From assembly GCA_030562195.1 (NCBI GenBank), contig CM060202.1, positions 15,128,001 through 15,192,000 of the forward strand: DNA of 64,000 nucleotides, read 5' to 3'. This DNA is from Nipponacmea schrenckii (taxonomy: Eukaryota; Mollusca; Gastropoda; Lottiidae). The notes beneath the pieces were generated by a model. That model did not search any database, was not told the origin of the DNA, and worked only from the letters and a program-made list of their open reading frames with translations. This document shows, one piece after another, positions 1 to 12,329 of the stretch (its first letter is position 1; every line of letters starts with the position of its first letter). A program made the translations under genes and the position numbers.

Positions 1-3000
1 GAGGTAGTTTAAATAGTTATTACAACAATATCAGTCTTTTTTGTCAAGTTTCAACAACCAATTATTCTACCCTAAATAAAAAAAATAGACCATTCTTGTA
101 TATGTGCTGAATTGTTCCTGGATATACATAAATATCTATATCTGATAATAGTAATGCAATTACACAAAGACAAATTTCATTGGCTGACCAATTGTGGCCA
201 AAAATATTGACAAGACATTTTGAATGACTGATAGTAATAACCACCTATTGGTCTTTATTCATGTTTCTAAAATGTCAACATGCAAAGTCTGGTAAAGACA
301 TTTTTGCCTTACCTTGAATATTCCAATTATAAACATGTTTGTCTATTTCAATTTAGGTACCTCACAGAACCAAAATCAGACTTTCCATTTATTTTAATAA
401 TTACCCTTCCAAGAAATTAAGTTCTTGGAACTGTACTAACACATGCATTAATATTTTTGCCCAACAAATGATAACAAAAAGGCAGTCCTTTCAGAGATTA
501 CAATTATTCTTGGTCTTGATCACAAGAAGTCAGACAATCAAATTTGTAAATGGCATTAACATTAAATAAAACATTCATATAATGAATTAAAAATAGAAAA
601 TAAATCATGCAAATACACATAACCATCTTTAAACATTCTCAAACTTGAGTTATCTCCCTTCTAGCACGAAAACAACATTCATTCTCACTCTCAGAATTCT
701 TACATTTTTAAAGGAATTTCAAATCTAATTCTATATTTTCCTGACAAATTGGTTTTATTTCCAGCTTTCCAAATGGTTTAATTTTAGGTGTAAAAGATTC
801 AAGTATACTTCCTAAATCTAGAATTTATCTCAGAAAACTTCAAGTGCAACATTGTTTTTTTCAGAAAGTTGGAACAACTGACGCCTGTTAAAAAATCATA
901 GAATTAGACATAACATGTCCTTCAATGAACATCAAATTGCTTTGGATTAAACAACCAGCCAAATTTACAAACTTGTTGTATAACCTAGATATGCGGTACA
1001 TTGTTTTTTTTGCTGTGATCAGTTCCTAATTCAAAATAAGATGATAATATTCACTCCATATGCCTATATTTAACCAAAACAAATGATTTACAATAATAAA
1101 AAAAATGTGATCAACACTACAATCATTTATATATATATATATATATATTATTCACAAATATCTATTCATAATAATAATTTACAAAACACAAAATGTCATT
1201 TAAAAACATATAACTTACTTGATAAACTTGTGGAGACCTCAATGCTATAACTTATACACTATGCAATATGAATCTTTCAAAATTGTATATTTTTTAAAAC
1301 AAAGGCATCATTCACAATGTCAAGATATTACAAACTTTGCAGCTATTGGATTGGATTGTATGCAGATTGTACAAATCCTCAGTTTGTCCTACTGTTAAGG
1401 GCTCTGATTGGCTATTGTGTACAATCTAATCAAATTTATATGATATCGCAAAAGAGGTGCTTTATGATTCATATTAGCGTGACATTGTGAAGATGTAGGC
1501 AAGGGAACTCTGTACATTCAAAATCAATTTGAAAAACAGAAACACGTCCAGTTTTTAAATGTTATTGACCACAACATTCTTGGGGGTATAGTTTCAATTA
1601 CCAGTAATTGAGACAAGAAGAGTTTCATGCTTTTTTTTTCAACCCAGAAAAATATGACATCATATCTCAAAATCTTTTGACCATTTTTGAAACTTTGGTG
1701 TATAACTGTGATATTGCAGAAAAAAGAACAAATTTCAAATGCTAAGTAAGCAACTAAAACTCTTATTTGCTCACTTCAAAATTTCTTTACCTTCAGTAGA
1801 ATATATATAAATCTAATATTTTGGATTTCACAAGTGATCAATTTATCATTTTGAATAAGCAAAAAGCCCTATTTGGAAAATGCCAGTATAAATGTATGTG
1901 TAAATAATATTTGAAGAAAGAATTCATCTAATTTAGTCTAGCAACTAGAAGAGGCCAATTTAAGCTAAATATATTCCTTTTTCAAAACTAAAATCTTGTT
2001 TTCCTGTTCCCTTTAAATTGAAAAAAATATAGACGTCTTTTCCAATTTTTTTTTTTGATGAATTGTAGGAGAACCCGGAAATAAGATTTAATTCTGAAAA
2101 GTGAACATCTAAATGAAATTTAACTTCATCTGCTTCTAATGCAAATATTTAGATGATTATATCTCTTTCAAAATAAAATTTTTAAAATTCCTATAAATTC
2201 TTAATTCTAAGCTCTTAAAGCCACCTATAAAGTTGACAAAGAAAGATTACATGCACATTTGCTTCAAATCCAATTATCACCAAAGCAGTCTACATGTATT
2301 TAGTTTTAACTATGCAAGAGAGGCATATATAATATTTATAGCCACCTAAACTACTTCAAAGTGTATAATTTGAATTGTCTGAGATGTGCATATATCCTTG
2401 CTAGTCTTACTTAAATCATTGGTATGTTGCAACACTCAATAGCAGTGTCATGAGGTGAACTTAACTAGACCTAGTTACAAGATAAAATAAAAAATGTTGA
2501 CAGTTTTCATGATTGATCCAAGAAACTTTACACAAGTAAATATCAGTTAATTAAAATCTTCTGTAAAACATTAAGACAATGTCATGCTAATATATACAAA
2601 TTGCCAGTCTGTCATTGACGACAATAATACTCAAATTCACAGCATAAATTGATTTCTTTTTGTTGCCGATTGCACACTACCTGAAAGCCTTCCAGTTCAC
2701 AAGGTATTCCACAATGCTACACTCCTAGGCTTCATTCTAAAGCCTTCTTTAGATTTTGTATTAGTCCAGAATTTGTATTCTTATAACAACAAAAACACGT
2801 TTCTTTAATGGCAAGCTTTTCTCACTTTCACAAAAAATCCAGTCTTGTTTACTGTAAATGGTTGAATTATTATCCATCTTACTATATATATCACAATATT
2901 GATTCCATTTGCAAGGAGAATTTTCTGTTCGATAGAAATTTAATCCTCATGAAAAACACATCTCCAAGGACAGGATATTCCCAGTCTTTGAGAGTTACCT

Positions 3001-3587
3001 CCCTTCACAAATGACTGCTCACAGAAAAGAAAATGAACTGAATGATTTAACTTATATATATATATATATATTTATGTCTAAAACAATAATAGAAACAACA
3101 TATGATATTTTTTACATAAACTTTAAAAAAAAAAAACATAAACAGAACTTTTCCATGAGGTGATTTTGATTTTTCGCCCTAAAGCTAAAAACAGAATGCG
3201 TGAAAGTGCAATATATAACAAAAAGCATGATTTATTTGTGGCTTTAAAAGGTAATTTTTTAAATTCATTCTAATTTATGAGCAATTTCAATCCCTAATAT
3301 TCTTTATCTGCTTCATGCTCACATTAGGGCATAATTATGCACAAATCAAGAATATTTTGCTAGGACCAAATATGACATGAGCAATATATTTTAAAATCAT
3401 TTCAAGGTGTATTCGATAACAAAAGATAAAATTAGGAATAACTAATCAGAATCAGAAACAAGAGATAAAAAAGGAAAAGTGGAGTTTATCGTTGAAAATT
3501 GTTCGTACTCTTTAATCAAGTTGTGATATTTGTTGTGAGAGTAAGAAGAAGAAATAGAATAGAGAGACAGAATAAGGTCCACCATTA
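1..3587 (-). other. Probable UBL3 3'UTR and downstream DNA
   Basis: No exon-like reading frame was found on either strand. The stretch directly follows the UBL3 stop codon on the minus strand, is very AT-rich, and contains simple (AT)n runs near 1131-1148 and 3053-3071. Long 3'UTRs are known for UBL3 in other animals, so part of this is probably UBL3 3'UTR. Several minus-strand AATAAA-type signals occur and none can be preferred by eye. Confidence 0.5.
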
Positions 3588-6500
3588 TTATAGTACAACA
3601 CAACAATTGCTACATCCGCTTTCTCCACTTTTATCTTTCTTTAACTGGCCTGAAACAATACGTAAGTCAAACTATATTTATATCAGATAGAAAGGTAGAG
3701 CAAAACAAACCAAATCTAAACTTTGAGTACAGTAATTTTTTTATTACTGGAAATGGAAAAGCTGATTATAACTTTTCAGATCTGAAGAAAATACAGTGTC
3801 AAGTTATGAATCTGGTGATTCTTAGATGCTCCATCTGTGTCACAAACATTGATTCTGAACAAGATTTCTCTTTAATTTCTTCAATCATAAAGCCAATTCG
3901 GCATAAATTTTGGTATATCTACAAATCTAAACCATTAATGAATAAGAGTCCATCAAGATAGACATGCAGGAAAAACTTACAAAGTGGTATGAAGAAGGGA
4001 AAATTCCCACCCTCAGCTCTTGTGGTGGGGTGTTACTAGACCTAATCAAATATGTTAATATATCTTACCTTGATTATTTGGCTCTGGTAAATTCTCTCTT
4101 GCCACCAGATGCATAACTGTTGTTTTACCAGTTGGTAATTGTAAAGCTGAAATAAGAAGTATAGTGGGTTTGAATCCTCCTCAAGGTTAAAAAGAAAATT
4201 CTGATGTCAGTTTCATAAGATGATATGTTGTCAGCATTCACCCAATTTCTTCTAATATGATTAAATATATATACCAATATAATACATCAATAGAATATTT
4301 ATTTCAAATATGAACTGAATGGCTTTGTATTCATAAAACCATTTTTTTCTTTCTAATCTCAGTTTATCAACTGAAAATCCCATACTTTAAAGAGGTAAAC
4401 TCTAAAAAAAATTCTGTTATAACTCCTACCTGCTAAGGTGACATTTCCATGTAAAAATCTTCCTTGATATATCAATCGTAATATATTAGATGATGGTAGC
4501 TGTTCATCATTCCATTCTGTAAAATTCAACATTTAGGTTAAAGGATAAAAGACATCATCAACACGTCAGTAAAGAATTATGAAACTAAATTATTAAGAAA
4601 GCTTGCCTGGCAACAAATGCCCAATGACAGATGACAGATGTTGTAAGGTCTTCAGTCAAGAATATACCTTAATATCTTGGTCAAATACAAACCAAAGTCT
4701 CATCAAACACATTTATTCCATCAAAACTGGTCAAATACTTCAGTTTTTAGGATTAATCTAGATCAGATTTGACCTCCTTTCAATAAGAGTATGACCAATT
4801 CTTAATGAATAAAACAAAATATTGTTATCAAGATATGAAGATGAAGGTAATAGAGACTCCGCTAAATTCAAACTTGACCATGATCTCATCAATATATAAA
4901 CATGCATACCATGTAGATCATATTTGGTACAGTACACATTTAAGGGCTAAAGGCTACTGTTATATAGTTACTATTAAAGTGAATCTGAATAAACTTCAAA
5001 ACAGTACATAATATGATAGTCTTTGGATTTCTTTGCAGGGAAGAAATATTAAAATTATTTAGTTTAGATTAAAAAAAATACATTCCTTTCAACTCAAATC
5101 AGACAGAACCCCAAATTTGCTCAAAAACTTGGGCAATCCTTAAATTTTTTCATGACTTGCAGAATTTTTGTTTTGTTTATTTTTTGAGATACTATTTCTG
5201 TCATCATTTAATAATAAAACTGGACCATCCCATAACGGGTGGAAGGGAAAACATGTCTGTATGTTCAGTGTAAATTGTAAACATCAAACTAAGAAATAGT
5301 AAAATAAAATGTGACATTCCCAGTGAAAGATAATATATCTATTGTAGTGTACTATATAATTAATTTATTGTATGATTCACTATCATAAGATATAACATCA
5401 ATAAGTAGATTTGATATCTGAACACTTGAAAAATTTCCTAATTTAATTTCATTGCTATTATATAGTCTGGGAATAAACATATATATAATAAATTACATAA
5501 CTTGTTCTCTATTTGGTTTAATTTCAAACAAAATATTTTCATAATATAACTTAATTGTATATTGTTGATTTAAACAGCACATTTTCATAATCCAACTTGT
5601 ATTCTTTATATCTAGAACAGTATATTTTATTAATAGTCCATATTCAATATTAGTCCATATTCAATGTTAGTCCATATTCAATGTTATTCTTTTTGTTCAA
5701 ACAAGTTTATCTTTTAAAATTGAATTAGATCATCCAGCTCTAGCAAGTAGCTTGAGTTTGAATAACCTAGTACGAACCAATTGAAGAACTTACCACTTGG
5801 CCAGTGACTGTATACATGTTCTGTGATCTCGGCAGCGGAATCACTTGGTAAAAACAGGAACTCTGCTGTTTTACCACTAACTAGAATCAGTTTTAAGTTA
5901 ATCTGAAAATAAAAGATAACCTTTTAAAGATACATTCTACAAAAATGCCAAAAAACACACTGTTACCAGTTTGGAATACCAAGGTGACTGCAATTCCAGT
6001 GCAACAATAGCATTAGAAAGCATAAATCTGAGAATCTAATAGAGAAAACAAACTAGACAATGACAATTATATTCTTTCACAGGAAATACATATGACACAC
6101 AAGAATCATACTTTGGCTTGAAGAAAACCACTCACATATATACCAAAGCATATCATAAAAAGTTTTATCAAAATCAGATAACAATTAGAATTTTTATTAC
6201 GTTGACAAGCCCATGATGAAGAAAGGAAAATGTCTAGTGTGGGAAAACAGATCTTTCATGTGTATGGAAGGCAAAACGGCTTTTTATTTTCCAATTTAAA
6301 CCCAGTGTGTATCAAAGAATGCTGATTTGAATGCCAAATTATGTTAATTTGAGCATAAAAATCATTTAGAGAAAAGAATTTAGAATTAAGAAATAACATT
6401 GAATAAGAAGCCATTCCACCTTCCAAACTTGTGTCACTCAGAATAAAAGAAAAGTAGGATATTGACCTCAAATTCATTCCATTCCCTTTCAAAATAAACA

Positions 6501-9500
6501 AATTTACAAAGAAGTAGCAATCAATTTCCATAAATATATATCAATAATTTAATAAATTACCATTTGACTTAGTAGAACAGTGGTAAAATAGACTTAATTA
6601 GTGGACCAACTGGACATCTTCCAATATAACTCAATAACCAATAATAAAACAAAATACTGGCATCATAATTGGCAAAATAATAGATAGATTTTCAAACTAT
6701 TTTCATAACAATTTTTTCAATATTATCAACCATCAAAATCTTCATCTAAATAAGCTTTGTAGCCTTATAAATTCTTATAACTGCAAAGATGTAATATTTT
6801 TACTAGAAATGTATTCATATATTTTTTACAGGGTACCCATATATTGAAAAATCCTGTTATTTTTTAAGTCAGTAATTTTTTTCATAGAAACTCTCTTTGT
6901 ATCCACCTAGTAAATATCTTAGTAGACATAGGACTTGATGAATAATAGACAGACACCAGACAGAAAAATGGTGAGTAAATGTTATAAATTTGACATATTT
7001 GATAATTGCAATCCCCTTTGATCAAGTTAACTCCAGAGTGAGCTATATCTGAACCTATTTTTTAGGTTATTCACAAAAACCTCTGGTTTTGACAATAATA
7101 ATATATACCAAATACTGGGAATGTTTTAGATAATTTCAAGCAGAAACAGGAAACTATAAATTATAGCTTGTCCTTATAAAAAATTGGAGAAATGAAATAA
7201 TTTTGGTCAATAGCTTCCTTATATGTCACCATAAACATCAATCAAATTGCCCTGTAGTTTCCTAGCTATATCTTAAAGATGTTTTTAAAAGATCTCAGTA
7301 ATTATTGAAAAACATTGATCTCTTAATAGCATTTATAACTGTACATTATAATTTAATTCTCTTGTTACCATAGTAACCAGGTATTAAATGGCAGTCTGAG
7401 GTTGATATCATCAAGGATGTCATATTAGATGATAGAGAATAGCCACATCAATTGTTATTTTCTTTGTCAATATGTACTATGTAAAATTATAGTGAACAGC
7501 ACTACTGACTAGTTATAGTTAATCAACATTAATTAATTAACTAATTAGCATAAAAATTTTGTATCCCTAAAAAATGCAATACAGTCTAATCAATGGATTT
7601 CTATTTACTACCAGATACATGTCACAATGATGTTAAAAAATCAAAAAATATCATAGCAAGTTAAACCCATTTCATGCTTAGAGATTGGGGCATAGCAAAA
7701 TCCAAAGAGGATGTCATATTGCTTTACTAATGTTGTGTTTTACATGCCATGCTTTGATTGGTTAAAGACAGCTTGCCAAGCAAGATAATTAAATATTTTC
7801 CAGTATTCTTGATTTTCAATAAGGTTCATCCTGTGCTGATAATAAACAATTTCAGTTTGATAAAAATCTGTAAAGAATAGTGCTTGTAGAATCCTTACGA
7901 GCAAAAATCAAACACAAGGGAAATTATTCATATTAAATATATTTTGATATCTTGGGGTTCATCCATAGAGGTTCATCCTTGGGTAATAATAAACAATTTC
8001 AGCAAGTTTCAAGAAGAATACCGGTAGTGCCTAAAAATAAAATGTGTTTTCCTATATCACTAATTTTCAGTCGGGTTCAACTTTGGGTTATTACACACTC
8101 TCACATCAAAATCCGTCAAGAACTGCACATTGTTGAATGTTTACGAGCATTTCGAGAACAAGGGCAATAACTCATTTCATGTGGGTGTTTAAAAATAACA
8201 TCATTGAGACAGGCATTTGATGGAAAACTTCATAGATTATAGTATAGGTAATGTTATCTAATTTTGAGCTCGATAGGCTTTCGATTCAACCCAAAAAGAA
8301 AAAATTGCATAGATGAGTTACTAGATGGATCAATTACAGACAGTTGCACCTAGCAGACTAAATGTCAAATAAGACAATCCACCTATAACAAGAGCTAATA
8401 TATGCATCTATTAGTGTCAAACAAATTCAAGATGAATTACACAAAGCTTACAATAAAAAGATTGTATCCCCTTTCTGAAGCAATCACTTTACATACCCGG
8501 TACTGATATTTGAATTCAATCTTGTTCATCTCTCCAGAAGTAAGTACCGGTAATTTGTTAACAAATTGATGTAATCTAGTGTTGAAATCCATAGTCACTA
8601 CTCTAGGCGGATATATCTCTTATAATACTTAATACTAAGCTACTAAGGACGATTGATGCTATCGGTGTTCCCAACATCCATTATACAAAATATAGAAAGC
8701 CTCTATTATAACCCCTGTAATAAAGCTCCACTAATATTGAAATTTTTTTCATAGGTTGATCCCAATTAGAAAACTTCTATATGACGAAATTTTTATGTTA
8801 CCGGTACCCATTTAATATTTAACTAATCAGATTCTTTGTTCAATATACCTAGTAATATCAGTCAGAGTTAAAAGTACCGGTATGCAAACTAAAATTATAT
8901 GCCCATTAGATGAAAATTCAACAAACTGTTTGCTGTGATGTCTTATTGATATGTGTTTTCATAACTAATTTAGACTTAGGTACTAATTAGTAAATTTTGA
9001 TAAAATATGGATTTAGTATCCAATTCCATTAAATATCGATTTATCATTGTCTACAACCCATACACATGCCCATATATATTTAACTATGTCTACCTTGTGA
9101 CATATAAGTGACATTTTTTTCTGACAACTGTTTACATCGTTTTGACAGTTCTACCACTAAATTCTTGATATCTTTATAGTGATAAGCAGAAATTTTGAGT
9201 GTAGATCAAATAACTTAAAAAAAATGCCATTTTGTGTTACATTACAGTCTTTAAGTTTCGTCTTATTACTTCTACCCTTATTTCTTGTTCATCCTTCATT
9301 TCACTTGTATTAAATCTTGAATAATGAATATGTAACGTCAACCATAATCTTATTCATCTCATTAGGTTGACACAAAGATTAAGCATAATCAATAAGATTA
9401 AATGGACAATTTGACCATTGTATTTTAAGATTTAATAATATCTTGATGTCCACAGTCTTTTTTTTAGCAAAGCACAATTTCCCTTGCAATATAAAGATGA

Positions 9501-10687
9501 AATGCTGTTATTAATTACATCTTGGCTCTCTGTCGATAATAATTTAAAGAACGTTTATACAATTAGATTGAACTTTTCTTGTTAAATACGAAACAAAATC
9601 TATTTCTTTAAAACGACTTAAGCAGACTTAAGATTTAAGACGTTTTTAGTTGTGATTTTATATATTTAACAGCAGATATTAAAGACTTGATAACCGCAGG
9701 TGAAATTATTTGAAGCAAGGTAAACAAAAGCTTAACAATATAATATAAATTATTTGTTAATTAAATCAATAAAGATAAGGATTAGATTTAGTTATAAGGC
9801 TGCCAATAGTCAGAAATCGTAATAAAATTACCCTTGTAACTTGACTGTAATAGTATTTATTTGGAATGAGAGTCAATGACATATAAGCTTATTAAAAATC
9901 AACTGTAAAGTTGTTTTCACTGTTAAGTCGTTTAATGCCACTCTCTGCCATTTTTGTCATATGTTCTTAACCGAACTTCTTGAATTTGATATTTACGCCG
10001 AAAATTTTGTTGCAAGTGGTTCGAATTGATTTGCTCGTACTCAAAACAATTGTGCCGTGGAAAAACAGGGAACGAAAAGATTCTTGCTTCATTTATGTTC
10101 AGGAAACATAGATTGCCATTTACAATATAAAATAATAACAAGATCTCTTGTTAAATGGACAAGTTCGCCACTGCTAAGACCAAAAATAAAATCAGTTTCA
10201 AATCCATCCATTCTTGAGACTTTGGAATTTATAGAAAAAAAACAACATATATAAATAGATTCAGGCTTTGAGGTACCGGTATTTTGAACGAATTATGTGA
10301 TTTTTGTTCATTTTTAGTACTTCTGAAGACAATTTTAGTAACATATATTTAACCTATGAATAAGTACCTTTAAACCTAGCCTAATTATGAGAGTGAACCT
10401 TTTAGCTTACAGTACCACTTCAGTTAAATTTTCATACAATCAACATACAGACACAGTAGTCCTCAGTTGGCATATTCAGAAGGCCTACATTTTATGTTTT
10501 TGTATATAACACTCCACCAGTCCCAAGAGCCACTGACATCAACCAAGCCTAAAATGTCAATTGAAATAGAATGGATTCAGGAACATAAGTATTAAGTAAG
10601 CTTATCTTATTACTTATTTATTCATGCCTGAATCTACAGATTTAAAGAGATACAAACCTTATCATTTGGTGTTGTTCGGCTAGCCAT
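3588..10687 (-). CDS. UBL3: Ubiquitin-like protein 3 (membrane-anchored ubiquitin-fold protein)
   Basis: UBL3 is a small ubiquitin-fold protein that is not conjugated; it is anchored to membranes by C-terminal lipids and sorts proteins to small extracellular vesicles. Five coding exons on the minus strand, in transcript order: 10658-10687, 5794-5902, 4430-4516, 4069-4146, 3588-3649. All junctions have GT/AG and phases agree, giving 366 nt or 121 aa (the vertebrate protein is 117). The protein starts MASRTTPNDK, then INLKLILVSGKTAEFLF, with the family hallmarks NILRLIYQGRFLHGNVTL (residues ~57-74) and KTTVMHLVAREN. It ends CSNCCVVL: a CVVL CAAX box (Leu favours geranylgeranylation) preceded by cysteines suited to palmitoylation, like CCVIL in vertebrates. 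The ATG in exon 1 is the family start. Intron 1 is ~4.8 kb and holds MITE and pearl-like repeats. It is divergent from STXBP4. Confidence 0.95.
6266..6430. mobile_element. MITE with ~24 bp terminal inverted repeats
   Basis: The left end reads TGGAAGGCAAAACGGCTTTT and the right end, reverse-complemented, reads TGGAAGGTGGAATGGCTTCT, so the ends are imperfect inverted repeats about 160 bp apart. A diverged relative with the same right end lies at about 60660-60760. It sits in UBL3 intron 1. No coding capacity. The superfamily was not recognised. Confidence 0.55.
7762..8185 (+). mobile_element. Pearl/HINE-like repeat element copy
   Basis: It opens with a short palindrome (AGCTTGCCAAGCAAG) like the GCTTGCCAGGCAAG that opens the elements at 44.4 and 62.6 kb. 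Two degenerate ~160 bp units follow, each with a recognisable 'GGTTCATCC..GGG.TAATAA' segment and an 'AAGGGCAATAACTCA' segment, ending about 8180. It belongs to the same family as the tandem blocks at 62.6-64 kb. Non-coding. Confidence 0.55.
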
Positions 10688-11066
10688 TTTGAACGTAATA
10701 AGTTAGAAATAAATTCAAATGCGATATTTATTCTAACTTTAAAGAGAACCTCTTCCTTCTAAGCATCCAGTACTATCTCATAGAGGTTTATCACAATCAT
10801 CACAACAACAAATAATTTCTGATGAGATGAAAAAATGACAAGTAATTATCTCAAATAGAAGCAACCATTCAGAGCCAATGGTGGAATTCTCATAAACATG
10901 GCCTATGTTTATCTATACATTTGTGAATTAACTTCATTTTAAACAATATAAATAGTCTAAAAATCTTTCCATGTATCAATGATCAAAATAAAATATTGTC
11001 TTTCAATCGAAGTAAACATGAAGGATTTTTCAATGGCGGAGCTCAATGACTTCTGGGTAATAATTC

Positions 11067-11087
11067 TGACGTCACAGAAACTTCCGG
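11067..11087. promoter_or_regulatory. CRE palindrome plus ETS site, candidate divergent promoter core
   Basis: A perfect TGACGTCA (11067-11074, CREB/ATF consensus) is followed 5 bp later by ACTTCCGG (11080-11087, ETS core on the minus strand). It lies between the divergent starts of UBL3 and STXBP4 in otherwise AT-rich DNA. CRE/ETS pairing is typical of housekeeping bidirectional promoters; the promoter role is inferred. Confidence 0.45.
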
Positions 11088-11699
11088 TAATGGATGCTTC
11101 CATAAAGGTTTGTTTTGATTATGATATTTTGTCACTTTTACGAGCTTTATATCATAGGTTAGAAAATCACAACTTTCACACAACTCTCAGTTATTCGATT
11201 GTTTACATTGTAATATTTTCTAAACGTACTTTTCTTTTGGCCTATTATTAAGGACCTAATACTGATATTCAACAAGTCTAGTACTGTAGACTGTAGACCT
11301 GTAAAAGGAGGAAACCACTGTAAGCCGGTAGTACTAGTAGTGTATCGTACAAGATATACCAACTAACCAACTATACCAAATTTTAGTTATTGTATGCATT
11401 TACAGAACTACTTCGAGCAACATCCACAACAGAGAATTGTCCAGAGAAGAACAAAAAAAGATAATCTCCACAATTAAACATCTACTATACCATATCTAGA
11501 ACAATTGAAATATCTAGCCTAGGTAGGCCCACCTAGAGTCTGGGACTAGAGTACTGTGTACACAGACCAAAATGACATAGTGTTTTTCAAGTATATACAG
11601 AATAATTAACGAAACAGACAAAACAGTTGACACTTAATATTTAAAACATTTCAAGAAACCAGAAATGACCTAAACATCCTACTCTTCTGCACCTTATTA

Positions 11700-11825
11700 T
11701 ATGGCAGCATTAAACTACTCTTTTTTCTGCGATTTCCAACTATTGGGGGATCTTGAGCATTGATTTATTGTTCATCTTGACTTTAGCAGGGATTAAACCC
11801 TGGACCCTCAGGTTAAAAAAAGAGA
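11700..11825 (-). repeat. tRNA-derived SINE fragment
   Basis: It resembles parts of the SINE at 22136-22388: a 'CTGCGATTTCCAACTATTGG' segment, then 'GGATTAAACCCTGGACCCT', which is a B-box-like sequence in reverse complement. The A-box end is missing, so this is a truncated copy. Confidence 0.5.
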
Positions 11826-12329
11826 AATATAGAATTATAGATATGTTATTAAGCAAGCATTTCAGGAAACTAGAGTACATCACATCAATATGGCTATACC
11901 ACTATGTAGACTGTAGGAAAAAGTGGTCTGTGTTATTGAATGGAATCCCCTACCTGGCTATGTAATAAACTCACCATCACTCAATTCAAGTTTAACCTAA
12001 ACATAGCTTGGATAAAGAAAATTATCAAATTTACTAATGTTGTTTATATCCACTTTTATTTCCCAGGCACTAAAATTATTTGATTTTCATTACCAGTATA
12101 AAATCAAAAACTTAAAAATAATTGTCCAGTAATGACTGGACAGAGTTTCTATATATAATGGTACATATATTAGATTTTAGTAGGACATCAGTTGAATTTC
12201 AACCTGGATATTATGTCTTTGATTTTGATCCTCTTTGCCCTGTTTTTCAATTGCAGGATAATTATTCCAACTAATTAGAGAGTGATAAACTAATTGTAAG
12301 AAGAATGTAGGCCTGAGTGTTAATTCAAG

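Larger units (their letters stand above)
10688..12329. other. Divergent intergenic region between UBL3 and STXBP4
   Basis: About 1.6 kb separate the two start codons. The only GC-richer, motif-bearing part is around 11030-11110, with a CRE palindrome and an ETS core. First non-coding exons of either gene may lie here but cannot be defined by eye. A SINE fragment sits at 11700-11825. Confidence 0.5.

Noticed and set aside
1..20. let-7-like GAGGTAGTT at the window start
   Set aside because: The match stops after nine bases and no hairpin partner is visible.
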